From: Clostridium sp. OS1-26
Lineage (GTDB): Bacteria > Bacillota > Clostridia > Clostridiales > Clostridiaceae
Direction of reading: 5' to 3'
Length of the DNA stretch: 64,000 nt
Assembly: GCF_030915445.1 (NCBI RefSeq)
Contig: NZ_CP133264.1
Coordinates: 2,790,001 to 2,854,000 of the forward strand
Shown: piece by piece, positions 46,631-55,409 of the stretch
Layout: each line of letters starts with the position of its first letter
How positions within the stretch are numbered: position 1 is the first letter of the stretch
The notes under the pieces: model-generated
The model's input: the letters and a program-made list of their open reading frames with translations, nothing else
Database searches by the model: none
Told to the model about the DNA's origin: nothing
Made by a program: the position numbers and the translations under genes

Positions 46631-46915
46631 ATGGCAAACATGAACGCATTAGGAATGATCGAAACTAAAGGATTAGTAGGAGCAATTGAAGCAGCAGACG
46701 CAATGGTTAAAGCTGCAAACGTAACATTAATAGGAAAGGAGCAAGTTGGTGGCGGATTAGTTACTGTAATGGTAAGAGGAGATGTTGGTGCTGTTAAAGC
46801 TGCTACAGATGCAGGAGCTGCTGCTGCTGAAAGAGTTGGAGAATTAATATCTGTACATGTTATTCCAAGACCACACGGTGAAGTTGAAGTTATACTTCCT
46901 AAATCTAATTTATAA
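46631..46915 (+). CDS. eutM: Major BMC shell protein EutM
   Basis: 94 residues, one canonical BMC domain with [17 protein letters not shown] and Pro-Arg-Pro-His at the C terminus. Hexamers tile the facets of the compartment and have a narrow pore. The ribosome site (GAGGAGG, 8 bases upstream) is the strongest in the cluster, and a hairpin follows the gene, both fitting high expression of an abundant shell tile. Confidence 0.97.
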   Translation: MANMNALGMIETKGLVGAIEAADAMVKAANVTLIGKEQVGGGLVTVMVRGDVGAVKAATDAGAAAAERVGELISVHVIPRPHGEVEVILPKSNL

Positions 46916-46942
46916 TCAATAAAAAACTTAGAATTGTTAAAG

Positions 46943-46983
46943 ACTTGTAGTGTAATTTAATGTTCTTATCTTGCACTACAAGT
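46943..46983 (+). terminator. Hairpin between eutM and eutT
   Basis: ACTTGTAGTG pairs with CACTACAAGT across a 21-base loop. There is no T-run directly after, so it is more likely an RNA-stabilising or partial terminator hairpin. Confidence 0.55.
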
Positions 46984-47021
46984 TCAATTATATCAAATAC
47001 ATCTTTAAAGGATGTGAGAGT

Positions 47022-47774
47022 GTGAGTGTTTTAACGGAAAGCACATTAAGAGATAAACTTAGAAATACAAATGTAACTGAGTATGAAGTAGAAAAAGGGG
47101 TAATTGTTACTCCGTCAGCAAGGCAATATTTACAAGATAAAAACATTAAGTTAGTTTACAAAAATGAAAAATCTAAGGAAGTAAATAATCAGAATATTCA
47201 AAGCGAGATTAAGGCCTTTATACCTAAATATGTACATGTGAATGGTGGAGTTTTTGAAAAGAAGCCGGAACATATGACACAGCTTAAAGATAATAAGTTA
47301 GTAGCTAAAGACCATAAAAGGATTATATTTAGAGGTAAAATAGATAGTCTTCAAAGTAAAATATTAGAAGTTCAAGTTCAGTGTAAAAATATCAATGAAA
47401 TTAAGGTATTAAAGGAACTTGAAGAAGTGCTAGGTTATGTAAGAAAGATACTAGAAGCAGAAGTCCTAGAAAAAGAATTTAATTTAGATATTTTAATTGG
47501 ATTAAGCAGTGATGAATTAAGAGCCTACTCACATAACCCTAAAAAGCATCTAAATACAGAGCATATATTTTATCCAAGTATTGATATGGGACCAATAGTT
47601 ATTTGGCTTAATGCTTTAAGAGCTGTAAGTAGAGAAGTAGAAATTTCTGCATATCAAGCTTTTAAAAATGAAGAAAATGAGTCAACTAGAGAAGATATAG
47701 CCTTGGCATTGAATAGATTAAGTAGTTGTTTTTATATAATGATGTGTAAGTATATGGCTGGTAAGTACAAGTAA
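47022..47774 (+). CDS. eutT: Cobalamin adenosyltransferase EutT
   Basis: 250 residues from GTG 47022, preceded by AAGGATGTGAGA. The core (about 90-245) is the PduO/EutT-type helical adenosyltransferase domain with Asp-Glu-Leu-Arg-Ala-Tyr-Ser-His and a closing run of helices. It makes adenosylcobalamin from ATP and cob(I)alamin for EutBC. The N-terminal 70 residues include Thr-Pro-Ser-Ala-Arg-Gln-Tyr-Leu, a segment also seen in other microcompartment proteins. The metal-binding His-x11-Cys-Cys-x2-Cys motif described for enteric EutT is not present, so metal use may differ. Confidence 0.88.
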   Translation: MSVLTESTLRDKLRNTNVTEYEVEKGVIVTPSARQYLQDKNIKLVYKNEKSKEVNNQNIQSEIKAFIPKYVHVNGGVFEKKPEHMTQLKDNKLVAKDHKRIIFRGKIDSLQSKILEVQVQCKNINEIKVLKELEEVLGYVRKILEAEVLEKEFNLDILIGLSSDELRAYSHNPKKHLNTEHIFYPSIDMGPIVIWLNALRAVSREVEISAYQAFKNEENESTREDIALALNRLSSCFYIMMCKYMAGKYK

Positions 47775-47787
47775 GAGGTGAAAGTTA

Positions 47788-48423
47788 GTGAATACAATGG
47801 AAGAAAGTCTTAATTATATAGTAAATGAAGTAGTAAAAAGATTACAAAGTGAAGACGAAGGTATATTAGTTGAAGCTTCAGGCCGTCATGTTCATCTTTC
47901 AAAAGAGTCTGTTGAGATGTTATTTGGAAAGGAATATAAGTTAACTAAAAAAAGAGAACTATCCCAACCAGGACAATATCTATGTGATGAAAAGGTTATG
48001 ATTATAGGACCTAAGGGAACTATACAAAACATTTCAGTTTTAGGACCGGAAAGAGAAGAAACTCAAATAGAACTATCTAAAACTGATGCTGTATCAATAG
48101 GCATAAAAGCACCAGTTAAGATGTCCGGAGATATTGAAAATAGTGGTTCCGTAATTATAGCTACTCAAAATGCAGCCATAAAGCTTGATAAGGGAGTAAT
48201 AGTTGCTAAAAGACATATACATATAACTCCCGAAGATGCTAAAAAATATGGAGTTTCAAACAATGAAGAGGTTAGTGTAAAAGTTATTGGAGAAAGAGGA
48301 GTAATTTTTACTAATGTAGCGGTAAGGGTCAGCGACAAGTTTGAGACAGTAGTGCATTTAGATTATGATGAAGCAAATGCCTGTGGATTTGTTAAAGGAA
48401 TGAAGGCTACTATAATTAAATAG
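47788..48423 (+). CDS. eutD: PduL-type phosphotransacylase
   Basis: 211 residues from GTG 47788 after AAGAGGTGAAAG. PduL-type enzymes are unrelated to classical Pta and turn acetyl-CoA into acetyl phosphate, recycling CoA within the compartment. Both zinc-site motifs are present: Gly-Arg-His-Val-His-Leu-Ser near 30 and Lys-Arg-His-Ile-His-Ile near 140. The first 20 residues (Glu-Glu-Ser-Leu-Asn-Tyr-Ile-Val-Asn-Glu-Val-Val-Lys-Arg-Leu) are an amphipathic encapsulation helix. The name eutD is used for its position; it is a PduL homologue. Confidence 0.93.
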   Translation: MNTMEESLNYIVNEVVKRLQSEDEGILVEASGRHVHLSKESVEMLFGKEYKLTKKRELSQPGQYLCDEKVMIIGPKGTIQNISVLGPEREETQIELSKTDAVSIGIKAPVKMSGDIENSGSVIIATQNAAIKLDKGVIVAKRHIHITPEDAKKYGVSNNEEVSVKVIGERGVIFTNVAVRVSDKFETVVHLDYDEANACGFVKGMKATIIK

Positions 48424-48436
48424 AAAGGACAAGACT

Positions 48437-49264
48437 ATGAAAAATTTCAATAAAGTAGATGAGCTTATACTAGCGGTGGAAAAAACTATAAATAATCCTG
48501 TAAAAGTTAATAGAGACTCAGATTTATTTGTAGGTGTAGACCTTGGTACTGCTTATATCGTAGTTGTTGTTTTAGATAAAGATAAAAAACCAATAGCCTG
48601 CGAAATGGAGTTTGCTCAAGTTGTAAGGGATGGACTGGTAGTTGATTATATAGGAGCTACAAATATTGTTAGAAAACTTAAAGCAAATATTGAAAGAAAA
48701 ATAGGAGTTGAGCTTACTAAAGCAGCTATAGCTATTCCACCTGGTACAGATGAAAGGGATGTAAAGACTCATAACTATGTAGTAGAGGGAGCCGGCATGG
48801 AAGTAGTAGCAGTTTTGGATGAACCTACTGCAGCAAATGCAGTGCTTGAAATTGAAAATGGTGTTGTAGTAGATGTAGGTGGAGGAACCACAGGCCTTTC
48901 TATAATTAAAGATGGTGAAGTTGTATATACTGCGGATGAAGCCACAGGAGGAACTCAGCTCTCTCTTGTAGTTGCAGGTGCATATGGAATATCTTTTGAA
49001 GAGGGAGAGAAGCGTAAAAAAGATCCTAAATATTATAATGAAGTTTTTCCTATGGTAACTCCTGTAGTGCAAAAGATTGCATCTATTATAAAATCTCATA
49101 TAAAAGAGTTTGATATAGATAAAATTTACTTAGTTGGAGGAACTTGTTGCCTGAAAAACATTGAACAAATAATAAAAAAAGAAACAGGTATAGAGACAAT
49201 TAAACCCGCTAATCCATTTTTAGTTACTCCAGTAGGAATAGCAATTAATTGCTGCAAAAGTTAA
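48437..49264 (+). CDS. eutJ: EutJ, Hsp70-like protein
   Basis: 275 residues with the actin/Hsp70 nucleotide fold: Val-Gly-Val-Asp-Leu-Gly-Thr-Ala near 30 and Val-Val-Asp-Val-Gly-Gly-Gly-Thr-Thr-Gly near 145, plus Asp-Glu-Pro-Thr-Ala-Ala-Asn-Ala. It lacks a substrate-binding domain. EutJ is thought to be a chaperone of the microcompartment; direct evidence is thin. ATG follows AAAGGAC, 13 bases after eutD. Confidence 0.94.
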   Translation: MKNFNKVDELILAVEKTINNPVKVNRDSDLFVGVDLGTAYIVVVVLDKDKKPIACEMEFAQVVRDGLVVDYIGATNIVRKLKANIERKIGVELTKAAIAIPPGTDERDVKTHNYVVEGAGMEVVAVLDEPTAANAVLEIENGVVVDVGGGTTGLSIIKDGEVVYTADEATGGTQLSLVVAGAYGISFEEGEKRKKDPKYYNEVFPMVTPVVQKIASIIKSHIKEFDIDKIYLVGGTCCLKNIEQIIKKETGIETIKPANPFLVTPVGIAINCCKS

Positions 49265-49290
49265 TTGCGTAAGTAAAAGGGGAAGGTAGT

Positions 49291-50010
49291 ATGAATAATG
49301 AACAATTAGTTGAACTTATAACAAAAGAAGTTATAAATAAACTAAAAACTATGTTAATGGATAAAAACATGACTGCTAAAAAAAGAGTTTTAATATTAGA
49401 ACCTAAAGAAACTTTATGCAGTGAGTTAACTTTATCACTAGAAAAAAACAATTATGTAGTAGACTGCATAGATAATATGGGAGATTTAAGTTCCTATGAA
49501 GGTATAATTCTCCAAAATGTAAAAAATGGTGAGCTTGCAAATTTAGCTCATGGTATAGAAGGTTCAATTAAAGAAAAAGTAGCCATCCAAGCTATATTTA
49601 ATGGAAATAAGCTATATTTAATGGAAAAGGATATAGAGTATAAGAAGTTTGAAGGAACCTCTAATAGATTATTCTTTAATATGTTTAAGGAATATGAAGA
49701 TAAATTAATGTCTTATGGTATAGAGTTCGTTGGACTAAAAGAACTAATAGACTCTCTTAATAATAACCCCATTTGTTTAGAGAAACCTACCTGCAAAACT
49801 TCAGTAAAGAATAATATTGAGACAGCAGAGGTTAAAGAGAATAAAGAAACTTATATAGATTTAACCAAGAAAAAACTAGTGTCTGAAGTTGAATTAAGAA
49901 CTATCTTTAATCAGGGAATTAAAGAAGTGCTAGTTTCTAAAAAATCTATAATTACTCCGTTAGCTATGGACTTTGCCAGAGTTAATAGACTTAAAATAAA
50001 CAAAGAATAA
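49291..50010 (+). CDS. Conserved eut-cluster protein of unknown function
   Basis: 239 residues. It fits the uncharacterised family found at this place in Firmicute eut clusters (I recall TIGR02536, not checked). The first 20 residues (Asn-Asn-Glu-Gln-Leu-Val-Glu-Leu-Ile-Thr-Lys-Glu-Val-Ile-Asn-Lys-Leu-Lys) form an amphipathic helix like an encapsulation peptide. The middle resembles a flavoprotein-like alpha/beta domain with Leu-Glu-Asn-Met-type turns, but no cofactor motif is clear. The C terminus (about 190-239) contains Thr-Pro-Leu-Ala-Met-Asp-Phe-Ala-Arg, close in pattern to the Thr-Pro-Ser-Ala-Arg motif near the N terminus of EutT. It is probably a cargo or scaffold protein. Confidence 0.75.
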   Translation: MNNEQLVELITKEVINKLKTMLMDKNMTAKKRVLILEPKETLCSELTLSLEKNNYVVDCIDNMGDLSSYEGIILQNVKNGELANLAHGIEGSIKEKVAIQAIFNGNKLYLMEKDIEYKKFEGTSNRLFFNMFKEYEDKLMSYGIEFVGLKELIDSLNNNPICLEKPTCKTSVKNNIETAEVKENKETYIDLTKKKLVSEVELRTIFNQGIKEVLVSKKSIITPLAMDFARVNRLKINKE

Positions 50011-50038
50011 GAAATATAGGAGAAGGAAGGATAGAATA

Positions 50039-50308
50039 ATGATAGTTGGAGAAGTGATAGGCAACTTATGGGCTACAAGGAAAGATGAAAATCTTAGTGG
50101 GTTTAAGTTTTTAGTAGTTAGGGTATTAGACTATAAAGGGGAAAAAACTGATAAAATGATAGTTGCAGTAGATAGTGTTGGAGCAGGAATTAGCGATCAA
50201 GTGCTAATTGCATCCGGAAGTTCTGCTAGAGTAACTTTAGGGGATAGAAAAGTACCAGTAGATGCAACTATCGTTGGTATTGTTGATTCACTAGAACTAC
50301 AAGATTAA
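50039..50308 (+). CDS. eutN: BMC vertex protein EutN
   Basis: 89 residues of the EutN/CcmL family, whose pentamers cap the vertices of the shell. It begins Met-Ile-Val-Gly-Glu-Val-Ile-Gly-Asn-Leu-Trp-Ala-Thr-Arg-Lys and includes Asp-Ser-Val-Gly-Ala-Gly and Gly-Ser-Ser-Ala-Arg, as expected. ATG follows GAAGGAAGG. One vertex gene is enough to close the shell. Confidence 0.96.
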   Translation: MIVGEVIGNLWATRKDENLSGFKFLVVRVLDYKGEKTDKMIVAVDSVGAGISDQVLIASGSSARVTLGDRKVPVDATIVGIVDSLELQD

Positions 50309-50409
50309 ACTATAATTCCATCTCCTAAGGCATATGAAAGAAAATAATAAGTTAAAAATGCCTAATATAGATATTGTAAAAAATTTAATATGAAAAGAGG
50401 ATAGACCAT

Positions 50410-51525
50410 ATGAGTATAAATGAAATTATAATATATATCATGGTAATATTCATGGTAATAGGTGTAATAGATAAGATTCTGGGAAATAAATTTGGATACG
50501 GTGAAAAGTTTGAAGAAGGAGTTATGGCTATGGGATCCTTAACCCTTGCCATGGTCGGAATTATATCACTTTCACCAGTTTTAGCTAATGTTTTAAAACC
50601 GATAGTAGTTCCAGTATATACAGCACTAGGTGCAGATCCATCAATGTTCGCAACTACATTGCTTGCATGTGATATGGGTGGATACCAGTTGGCACAGCAA
50701 CTTGCAGTAGATAAAAGTATAGCTCCTTTTGCAGGGTTAGTATTAGGTGGAATGATGGGACCTACAATAGTATTTACTATTCCAGTAGCTCTTGGAATAA
50801 TAGAAAAAAAAGATCAGAAATATCTAGCTAAAGGAGTTTTAGCTGGAATGATTACAATCCCAATAGGATGTTTTGTGGGTGGATTGGTAGCAGGATTATC
50901 GCCAATAGTAATATTAAAAAACCTAACTCCAATTATTATATTCGCAATATTAATAGCACTAGGACTGAAATTTGCACAAGAAAAAATGATAAAGGGATTT
51001 ACCTATTTCGGAAAATTTGTTACCGCTATTATAACAGTTGGGCTTGCAGCAATAATTATTGAAACACTCACTGGAATAGTTGTTATCCCAGGAATGGCTC
51101 CAATTAGCACAGGAATTAAAATTGTTGGAGACATAACAATAGTTCTTGCAGGAGCATATCCACTAGTTCACTTTATAACAAAAGTATTTTCAAAACCATT
51201 AATGAAGCTTGGTTCATTACTAGGTATGGGAGAAGTAGCAGCAGCGGGTATGATAGCTACTCTTGCTAATAATATTCCGATGTTTGGTATGATGAAAGAT
51301 ATGGACGAAAGAGGAAAAATCATCAACGTTGCTTTTGCAGTAAGTGCTGCCTTTGTATTTGGAGACCATCTAGGTTTTGCAGCAGGGGTTAACAGAGACA
51401 TGATAACAGCAATGATAGTTGGTAAGCTAGTTGGAGGAGCTACAGCAATAGTAGTAGCTTGCCTCATTGCACCTAAAGCAGAGACAGCTAAATTAGACAA
51501 TTTAGCTGCTGAGAGTAACGCTTAA
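50410..51525 (+). CDS. eutH: Ethanolamine transporter EutH
   Basis: 371 residues with about ten membrane helices. EutH imports ethanolamine, mattering mainly at low concentration or low pH when passive entry of the neutral form is too slow. Characteristic segments are Ala-Cys-Asp-Met-Gly-Gly-Tyr-Gln-Leu-Ala and Asn-Asn-Ile-Pro-Met-Phe-Gly-Met-Met. ATG follows AAGAGGA. The 100-base gap after eutN contains only a weak GGCAT/ATGCC hairpin. Confidence 0.95.
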   Translation: MSINEIIIYIMVIFMVIGVIDKILGNKFGYGEKFEEGVMAMGSLTLAMVGIISLSPVLANVLKPIVVPVYTALGADPSMFATTLLACDMGGYQLAQQLAVDKSIAPFAGLVLGGMMGPTIVFTIPVALGIIEKKDQKYLAKGVLAGMITIPIGCFVGGLVAGLSPIVILKNLTPIIIFAILIALGLKFAQEKMIKGFTYFGKFVTAIITVGLAAIIIETLTGIVVIPGMAPISTGIKIVGDITIVLAGAYPLVHFITKVFSKPLMKLGSLLGMGEVAAAGMIATLANNIPMFGMMKDMDERGKIINVAFAVSAAFVFGDHLGFAAGVNRDMITAMIVGKLVGGATAIVVACLIAPKAETAKLDNLAAESNA

Positions 51526-51679
51526 ACTTATTGTCAAATGATTCCTCCGACGAAGGTAGAGTTTGCTTATGACGAATACCTCTATCAAGAGGATAAAACT
51601 AATTATAGAGAAACTAACTTTCGGTAAAGTAACACTATAGCAAAGAAAATTAAAAATTATATAAGAAGGAGAGATAATA
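51526..51679. repeat. Short gap with a repeated motif, paired with 52216-52231
   Basis: GAAACTAACTTTCGGT at 51610-51625 recurs exactly at 52216-52231, after eutQ; both are followed by two bases and AGTA. The same AACTTTCGGT core forms part of the 11841 terminator. No gene is seen. Confidence 0.6.
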
Positions 51680-52132
51680 ATGGAAAATATAAATGCACAA
51701 GTAATTGAAGAACTAATAAGAAAAATTATAAATGAAAAGTTAGGACAAACTAATCCAGAGTTCGAAAAACATAGAGACCCTAGTGGAATTATGTCTATTA
51801 AAACAAGTACTGTAAAACCAGAAAAGTTTGATACAGGAAAAGAAGGAGACAAAGTTTTATTAAAAGATGTTTTAACCCTTGAAGAAAGTCCAAGACTTGG
51901 TTGTGGAATAATGGAGATGGAAGAAACAAGCTTTGCATGGACTCTAAAATATGACGAAGTAGATTATATAATAGACGGAACATTAGAAATAGATATAGAT
52001 GGAAGAAAAGTTGTCGGAAACAAAGGAGATATAATCTTCATTCCTAAAAATTCCTCAATTCATTTTACTGTTCCAAATTATGCTAGATTTATGTATGTAA
52101 CTTATCCAGCAAACTGGGCAGAGACAGAGTAA
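51680..52132 (+). CDS. eutQ: EutQ, cupin-fold ethanolamine utilisation protein
   Basis: 150 residues. The C-terminal cupin (about 60-148) has Gly-Asp-Ile-Ile-Phe-Ile-Pro-Lys-Asn-Ser-Ser-Ile-His. EutQ of Salmonella has been reported as an acetate kinase that can regain ATP from acetyl phosphate, and also affects compartment assembly. The first 20 residues (Asn-Ala-Gln-Val-Ile-Glu-Glu-Leu-Ile-Arg-Lys-Ile-Ile-Asn-Glu-Lys-Leu) form a helix like an encapsulation peptide. The protein is shorter than enteric EutQ (about 230). Last gene of the locus, followed by a strong terminator. Confidence 0.93.
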   Translation: MENINAQVIEELIRKIINEKLGQTNPEFEKHRDPSGIMSIKTSTVKPEKFDTGKEGDKVLLKDVLTLEESPRLGCGIMEMEETSFAWTLKYDEVDYIIDGTLEIDIDGRKVVGNKGDIIFIPKNSSIHFTVPNYARFMYVTYPANWAETE

Positions 52133-52144
52133 AACTAATAAATA

Positions 52145-52178
52145 AAAACTCATCATTAAGTTAATATGATGAGTTTTT
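52145..52178 (+). terminator. Terminator of the eut locus
   Basis: AAAAACTCATCA pairs with TGATGAGTTTTT. Confidence 0.9.
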
Positions 52179-52250
52179 ATTTTCAATAATATTAAATAAT
52201 TGTAGCTTGTATAGTGAAACTAACTTTCGGTCTAGTACCCCTATGGTGCT

Positions 52251-53342
52251 TTAAAAATCAAAACGCTCTATAACTACATTCATAATTCCGCCGCATACCA
52301 TGCCTGCTTCTTCTGCAACATCTCCTGTCATATCTATGTTTTCAGTTTGATATGCAATATTGTTTCTCAGCATATAACGAGCAGTATTTATTACCGCACC
52401 TTCGCTGCAGCCGCCTCCGATGCTTCCTAAAATTTCACCTTGAGAACCTATAAGCATTTTTGCTCCTTCTTTTCTTGGTACAGAGCCTTTAGTAGAAACA
52501 ATTGTGATCACTGCCTTTTGTGTATTTTCTTCTCTGCTGAGTTTTGTCAATACATCTCTGTCAAACTCAGGCCAGTTGGTTTTTGAAGTTTTTATAAGGC
52601 CTGTGCTTCTGTCAACAAGTCTTCTATATTGAATAACCTGTGATATAATTGAAAAGGCTATTTCCTCAGGTGTAACTGCACCAATCTCAAGGCCTATAGG
52701 GGCATTAACTTTATTTAGTTTTTCTTCAGCATAACCTTCACTTAGCAATTGTTCCATAACACCTCTAACGCGGCGCTTTGAACCGATCATTCCAACATAG
52801 GAAGTGCTGTACTTCAATGTTTGTCTAAGACAGTCCATGTCATGTCTATGACCTCTAGTTACAATAACAACAAAGGAAGATTCATTTAAGTTAATGAGAT
52901 CAAAGCACTTTTCAAAGCTTTCACAAATTACATTTTCAGCATCAGGAAACCTCTGTTTATTTGCAAAGGAGGGTCTATCATCAATAACAGTAACTGAAAA
53001 TCCTGCTTTAGCACCGAATTCAACTAAAGGCTTAGCAATATGTCCACCACCTAAAACTATTAGATTAGGTTCAGGAAAATAGGGTTCAATTAAATATGTT
53101 TTTTCCTCAGAAATTTTAATAAATTGAAGATTACCAGTTTCTAAGGCATATTTAGCTTTTTCATAGATTATTTCATCAGAATTAGATGTTTTGCTATATT
53201 CAAGTAAACTTTCTTGTGTAAAAAGAATTTTGTTTTGAGAAGAGCTCATATCATTGTGACTGTTATCTAAGATCGTAACCACAACTGCTCTTTTCCCAGC
53301 ATTAATTTCCTCCAGCAAGTTTTTATAGATATTTGTTTTCAT
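52251..53342 (-). CDS. XdhC/CoxI-family protein
   Basis: 363 residues. It has a short N-terminal region lacking key motifs (1-90), a Rossmann domain (about 92-235; Val-Leu-Gly-Gly-Gly-His-Ile-Ala, then Val-Ile-Asp-Asp-Arg) and a C-terminal XdhC_CoxI domain (about 260-363; Gly-Ser-Val-Pro-Arg-Lys-Glu-Gly and Gly-Ser-Ile-Gly-Gly-Gly-Cys-Ser-Glu-Gly). XdhC proteins bind and sulphurate molybdenum cofactor and insert it into molybdenum hydroxylases. No such enzyme is in the window, so its client is elsewhere. It is opposite in strand to eut and not part of that pathway. ATG follows AGGGGGA. Confidence 0.88.
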   Translation of the reverse strand: MKTNIYKNLLEEINAGKRAVVVTILDNSHNDMSSSQNKILFTQESLLEYSKTSNSDEIIYEKAKYALETGNLQFIKISEEKTYLIEPYFPEPNLIVLGGGHIAKPLVEFGAKAGFSVTVIDDRPSFANKQRFPDAENVICESFEKCFDLINLNESSFVVIVTRGHRHDMDCLRQTLKYSTSYVGMIGSKRRVRGVMEQLLSEGYAEEKLNKVNAPIGLEIGAVTPEEIAFSIISQVIQYRRLVDRSTGLIKTSKTNWPEFDRDVLTKLSREENTQKAVITIVSTKGSVPRKEGAKMLIGSQGEILGSIGGGCSEGAVINTARYMLRNNIAYQTENIDMTGDVAEEAGMVCGGIMNVVIERFDF

Positions 53343-53389
53343 ATTATTTTTCCCCCTGTAAAACTATAATAGTTAGATTATACTATAGA

Positions 53390-54691
53390 TTAATTTGAAA
53401 TTATATCTACAACTTCGTTATAATTTTTTCTATAAAGCATACGTTGGACATTTAGTTCTAAATTGTTACCTGTTCCGATAAATTCTAGGGTTCTAGTGTT
53501 TATATTAGAGTTTTTATTAGTATTCTCTGGAGTTGTTTTATTAAGTTCCACTATTTTCCCATCCATTAGCATAGTTACTTTTGTTAAAATTACGTCTGAT
53601 TCTGAGGCTAATGTAACATAAGTATTTCCATTAGCTTCATATATTTTTCTTATTTCTATATTTTTACCTTCTATATTAATACTTTCATTTTGCTTATCTT
53701 TTTTTAACTTAAAATTTTTATTTATAATATGCTCAGAGGTTAAGGCTGAAAATTGAATTTGGAGCTTTTTAAAATTATTTGGCAAAGGCTCAAAGTTATA
53801 CTTAAAGGTAACTCCGTCAATGTTTGAAGCAAGTTCAGCCTGTTGGGTTTCGATAACTTTTCCATCAGCAATTAATTTTATATCTAAGCTGCTAGGTGAA
53901 AATTTAATACCACGGACTCTGTCTATAGCTAATTCTATTATATTTTCAACCTTTCCCTTAATTAAGGTAGTTGTAGGCGAAGCACAAATATATTCAAAAC
54001 GAAGATTTAGGTCATCTGTTTTGATATTTTTATGCAGGAATTTTTTTGTACTGTGTCCCATAGCTTTACTTTTATCTAATGTAAAAGAAATTTTGCCAGC
54101 TTCACTTTGATTATTTTTTTTAGAAACTATATTTAAAACTAAATCTTTATCAAATCTATAAGGGGGGGCAAAGGTAGAAATATACTTTATTTCTGTTCTC
54201 GTATCATTGATATTTCCATAAGAACTATCGGACATATAATCCCTGAACTTTCCCTTTAAGTCTATAAGAGCGGGATCAATTGATGCATTTTCAATATTTC
54301 CTTTATGGTTTCTTAGTGTATAAAAGGCTAAAAGTTTATTGTCATCTAGCATTATTCCATCTAAAGTAAAAGTTAAACCATTTTTAAAGGTTAAGCTCTT
54401 ACCTATAGTTTGACCTTTTCCTAGTTCATTTAGCTTTTTTAAGTTTGCATCCATTAATTTATCATAGCCTGTAAGTTTTTCAGTATAAAAACCTAAAGTA
54501 TTAAAATTGTATCCTATTAATATTAAACAAATAAAAATAGCGGCTGCTTTTATTTTAAAACTTCTACTAATTCTTATTTTTTTATTCTTACCATCAAGTG
54601 CAGTTCTTAATTTATTTTCTAAAGCTTCAGGAACTTCTAGTTCATCAAGTTCCAGTTTATTTTTACTTAATAAGTTTTCAATATTATCCAC
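53390..54691 (-). CDS. Anti-sigma factor-like membrane protein (DUF4179 type)
   Basis: 433 residues from GTG 54691, which overlaps the stop of the sigma-factor gene by one base (TAGTG) and has AGAGGTG upstream. A cytoplasmic N terminus of about 45 residues, one membrane helix (about 46-68) and a large extracytoplasmic domain that resembles DUF4179 proteins encoded after ECF sigma genes. It should hold the sigma factor at the membrane and release it on an envelope signal; the signal is not known. Confidence 0.8.
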   Translation of the reverse strand: MDNIENLLSKNKLELDELEVPEALENKLRTALDGKNKKIRISRSFKIKAAAIFICLILIGYNFNTLGFYTEKLTGYDKLMDANLKKLNELGKGQTIGKSLTFKNGLTFTLDGIMLDDNKLLAFYTLRNHKGNIENASIDPALIDLKGKFRDYMSDSSYGNINDTRTEIKYISTFAPPYRFDKDLVLNIVSKKNNQSEAGKISFTLDKSKAMGHSTKKFLHKNIKTDDLNLRFEYICASPTTTLIKGKVENIIELAIDRVRGIKFSPSSLDIKLIADGKVIETQQAELASNIDGVTFKYNFEPLPNNFKKLQIQFSALTSEHIINKNFKLKKDKQNESINIEGKNIEIRKIYEANGNTYVTLASESDVILTKVTMLMDGKIVELNKTTPENTNKNSNINTRTLEFIGTGNNLELNVQRMLYRKNYNEVVDIISN

Positions 54692-55206
54692 TATTCTTCA
54701 CCTCTAAAGCTTTCTTTTAGCTTTTTAATACCATTAAATATACGAGATTTTACTGTTCCGACAGGTATATTAAGTATTTTTGCTATAGTTTCATTATCTA
54801 AGTCTAAGAAATAATGAAGTTTAATTACCTCTTGATACTTTTCTTTTAGATTTGATAAATGCTTCTGTAGTATAATCTGTTCATTTTTTTTATCAAAACT
54901 TTCCTCATAAGGTACCTCTTTAACAGAAGCTAAGGGAACATTTTTTTTATTTTCTCTTAAAAGTTTTTTGCAGCAGTTTACTAAAATGGTTTTACTCCAG
55001 CTGTAAAAAGCATCATGATTTTTTAATTTGTGTATATTTTCATACAAGATTACAATAGTGTCCTGCAGGGCATCTAAAGCATCTTCTTCATTTTTCATAT
55101 ATAAATAAGCAAGTTTATAAAAATCCTTCTTTTGCGCCATTATAAGCTGCACTAAAGCTTCTTTATCACCTTGTTTTGCCTTTTTGATTAAAACTTCTAT
55201 ATCCAT
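54691..55206 (-). CDS. ECF-family RNA polymerase sigma factor
   Basis: 171 residues with sigma region 2 (about 20-85; Glu-Asp-Ala-Leu-Asp-Ala-Leu-Gln-Asp) and region 4 (about 110-165; Leu-Asn-Ile-Pro-Val-Gly-Thr-Val-Lys-Ser-Arg). Region 4 reads promoter -35 elements. It is translationally coupled to the anti-sigma gene. About 35-50 bases upstream on its own strand, TGAAC and ACTC elements about 16 bases apart could be an autoregulated ECF promoter. ATG follows GAGGTGC. Confidence 0.9.
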   Translation of the reverse strand: MDIEVLIKKAKQGDKEALVQLIMAQKKDFYKLAYLYMKNEEDALDALQDTIVILYENIHKLKNHDAFYSWSKTILVNCCKKLLRENKKNVPLASVKEVPYEESFDKKNEQIILQKHLSNLKEKYQEVIKLHYFLDLDNETIAKILNIPVGTVKSRIFNGIKKLKESFRGEE

Positions 55207-55409
55207 TTAGCACCTCGATTCTATATATAAGAGTATTAACCTGTGGTAAAAGTTCATTTTTTAGGATAAAAATAAAATATTTTTAATATATGCAACAAAA
55301 CCCTTTAACTCTACTACATTTACAATAGCATTTTTACAATATTTATCGCTCACTTTTTTAATTAATTCAGTTATCATAAGCATTTGCGTGACAAAGAAAT
55401 GTAAATATA

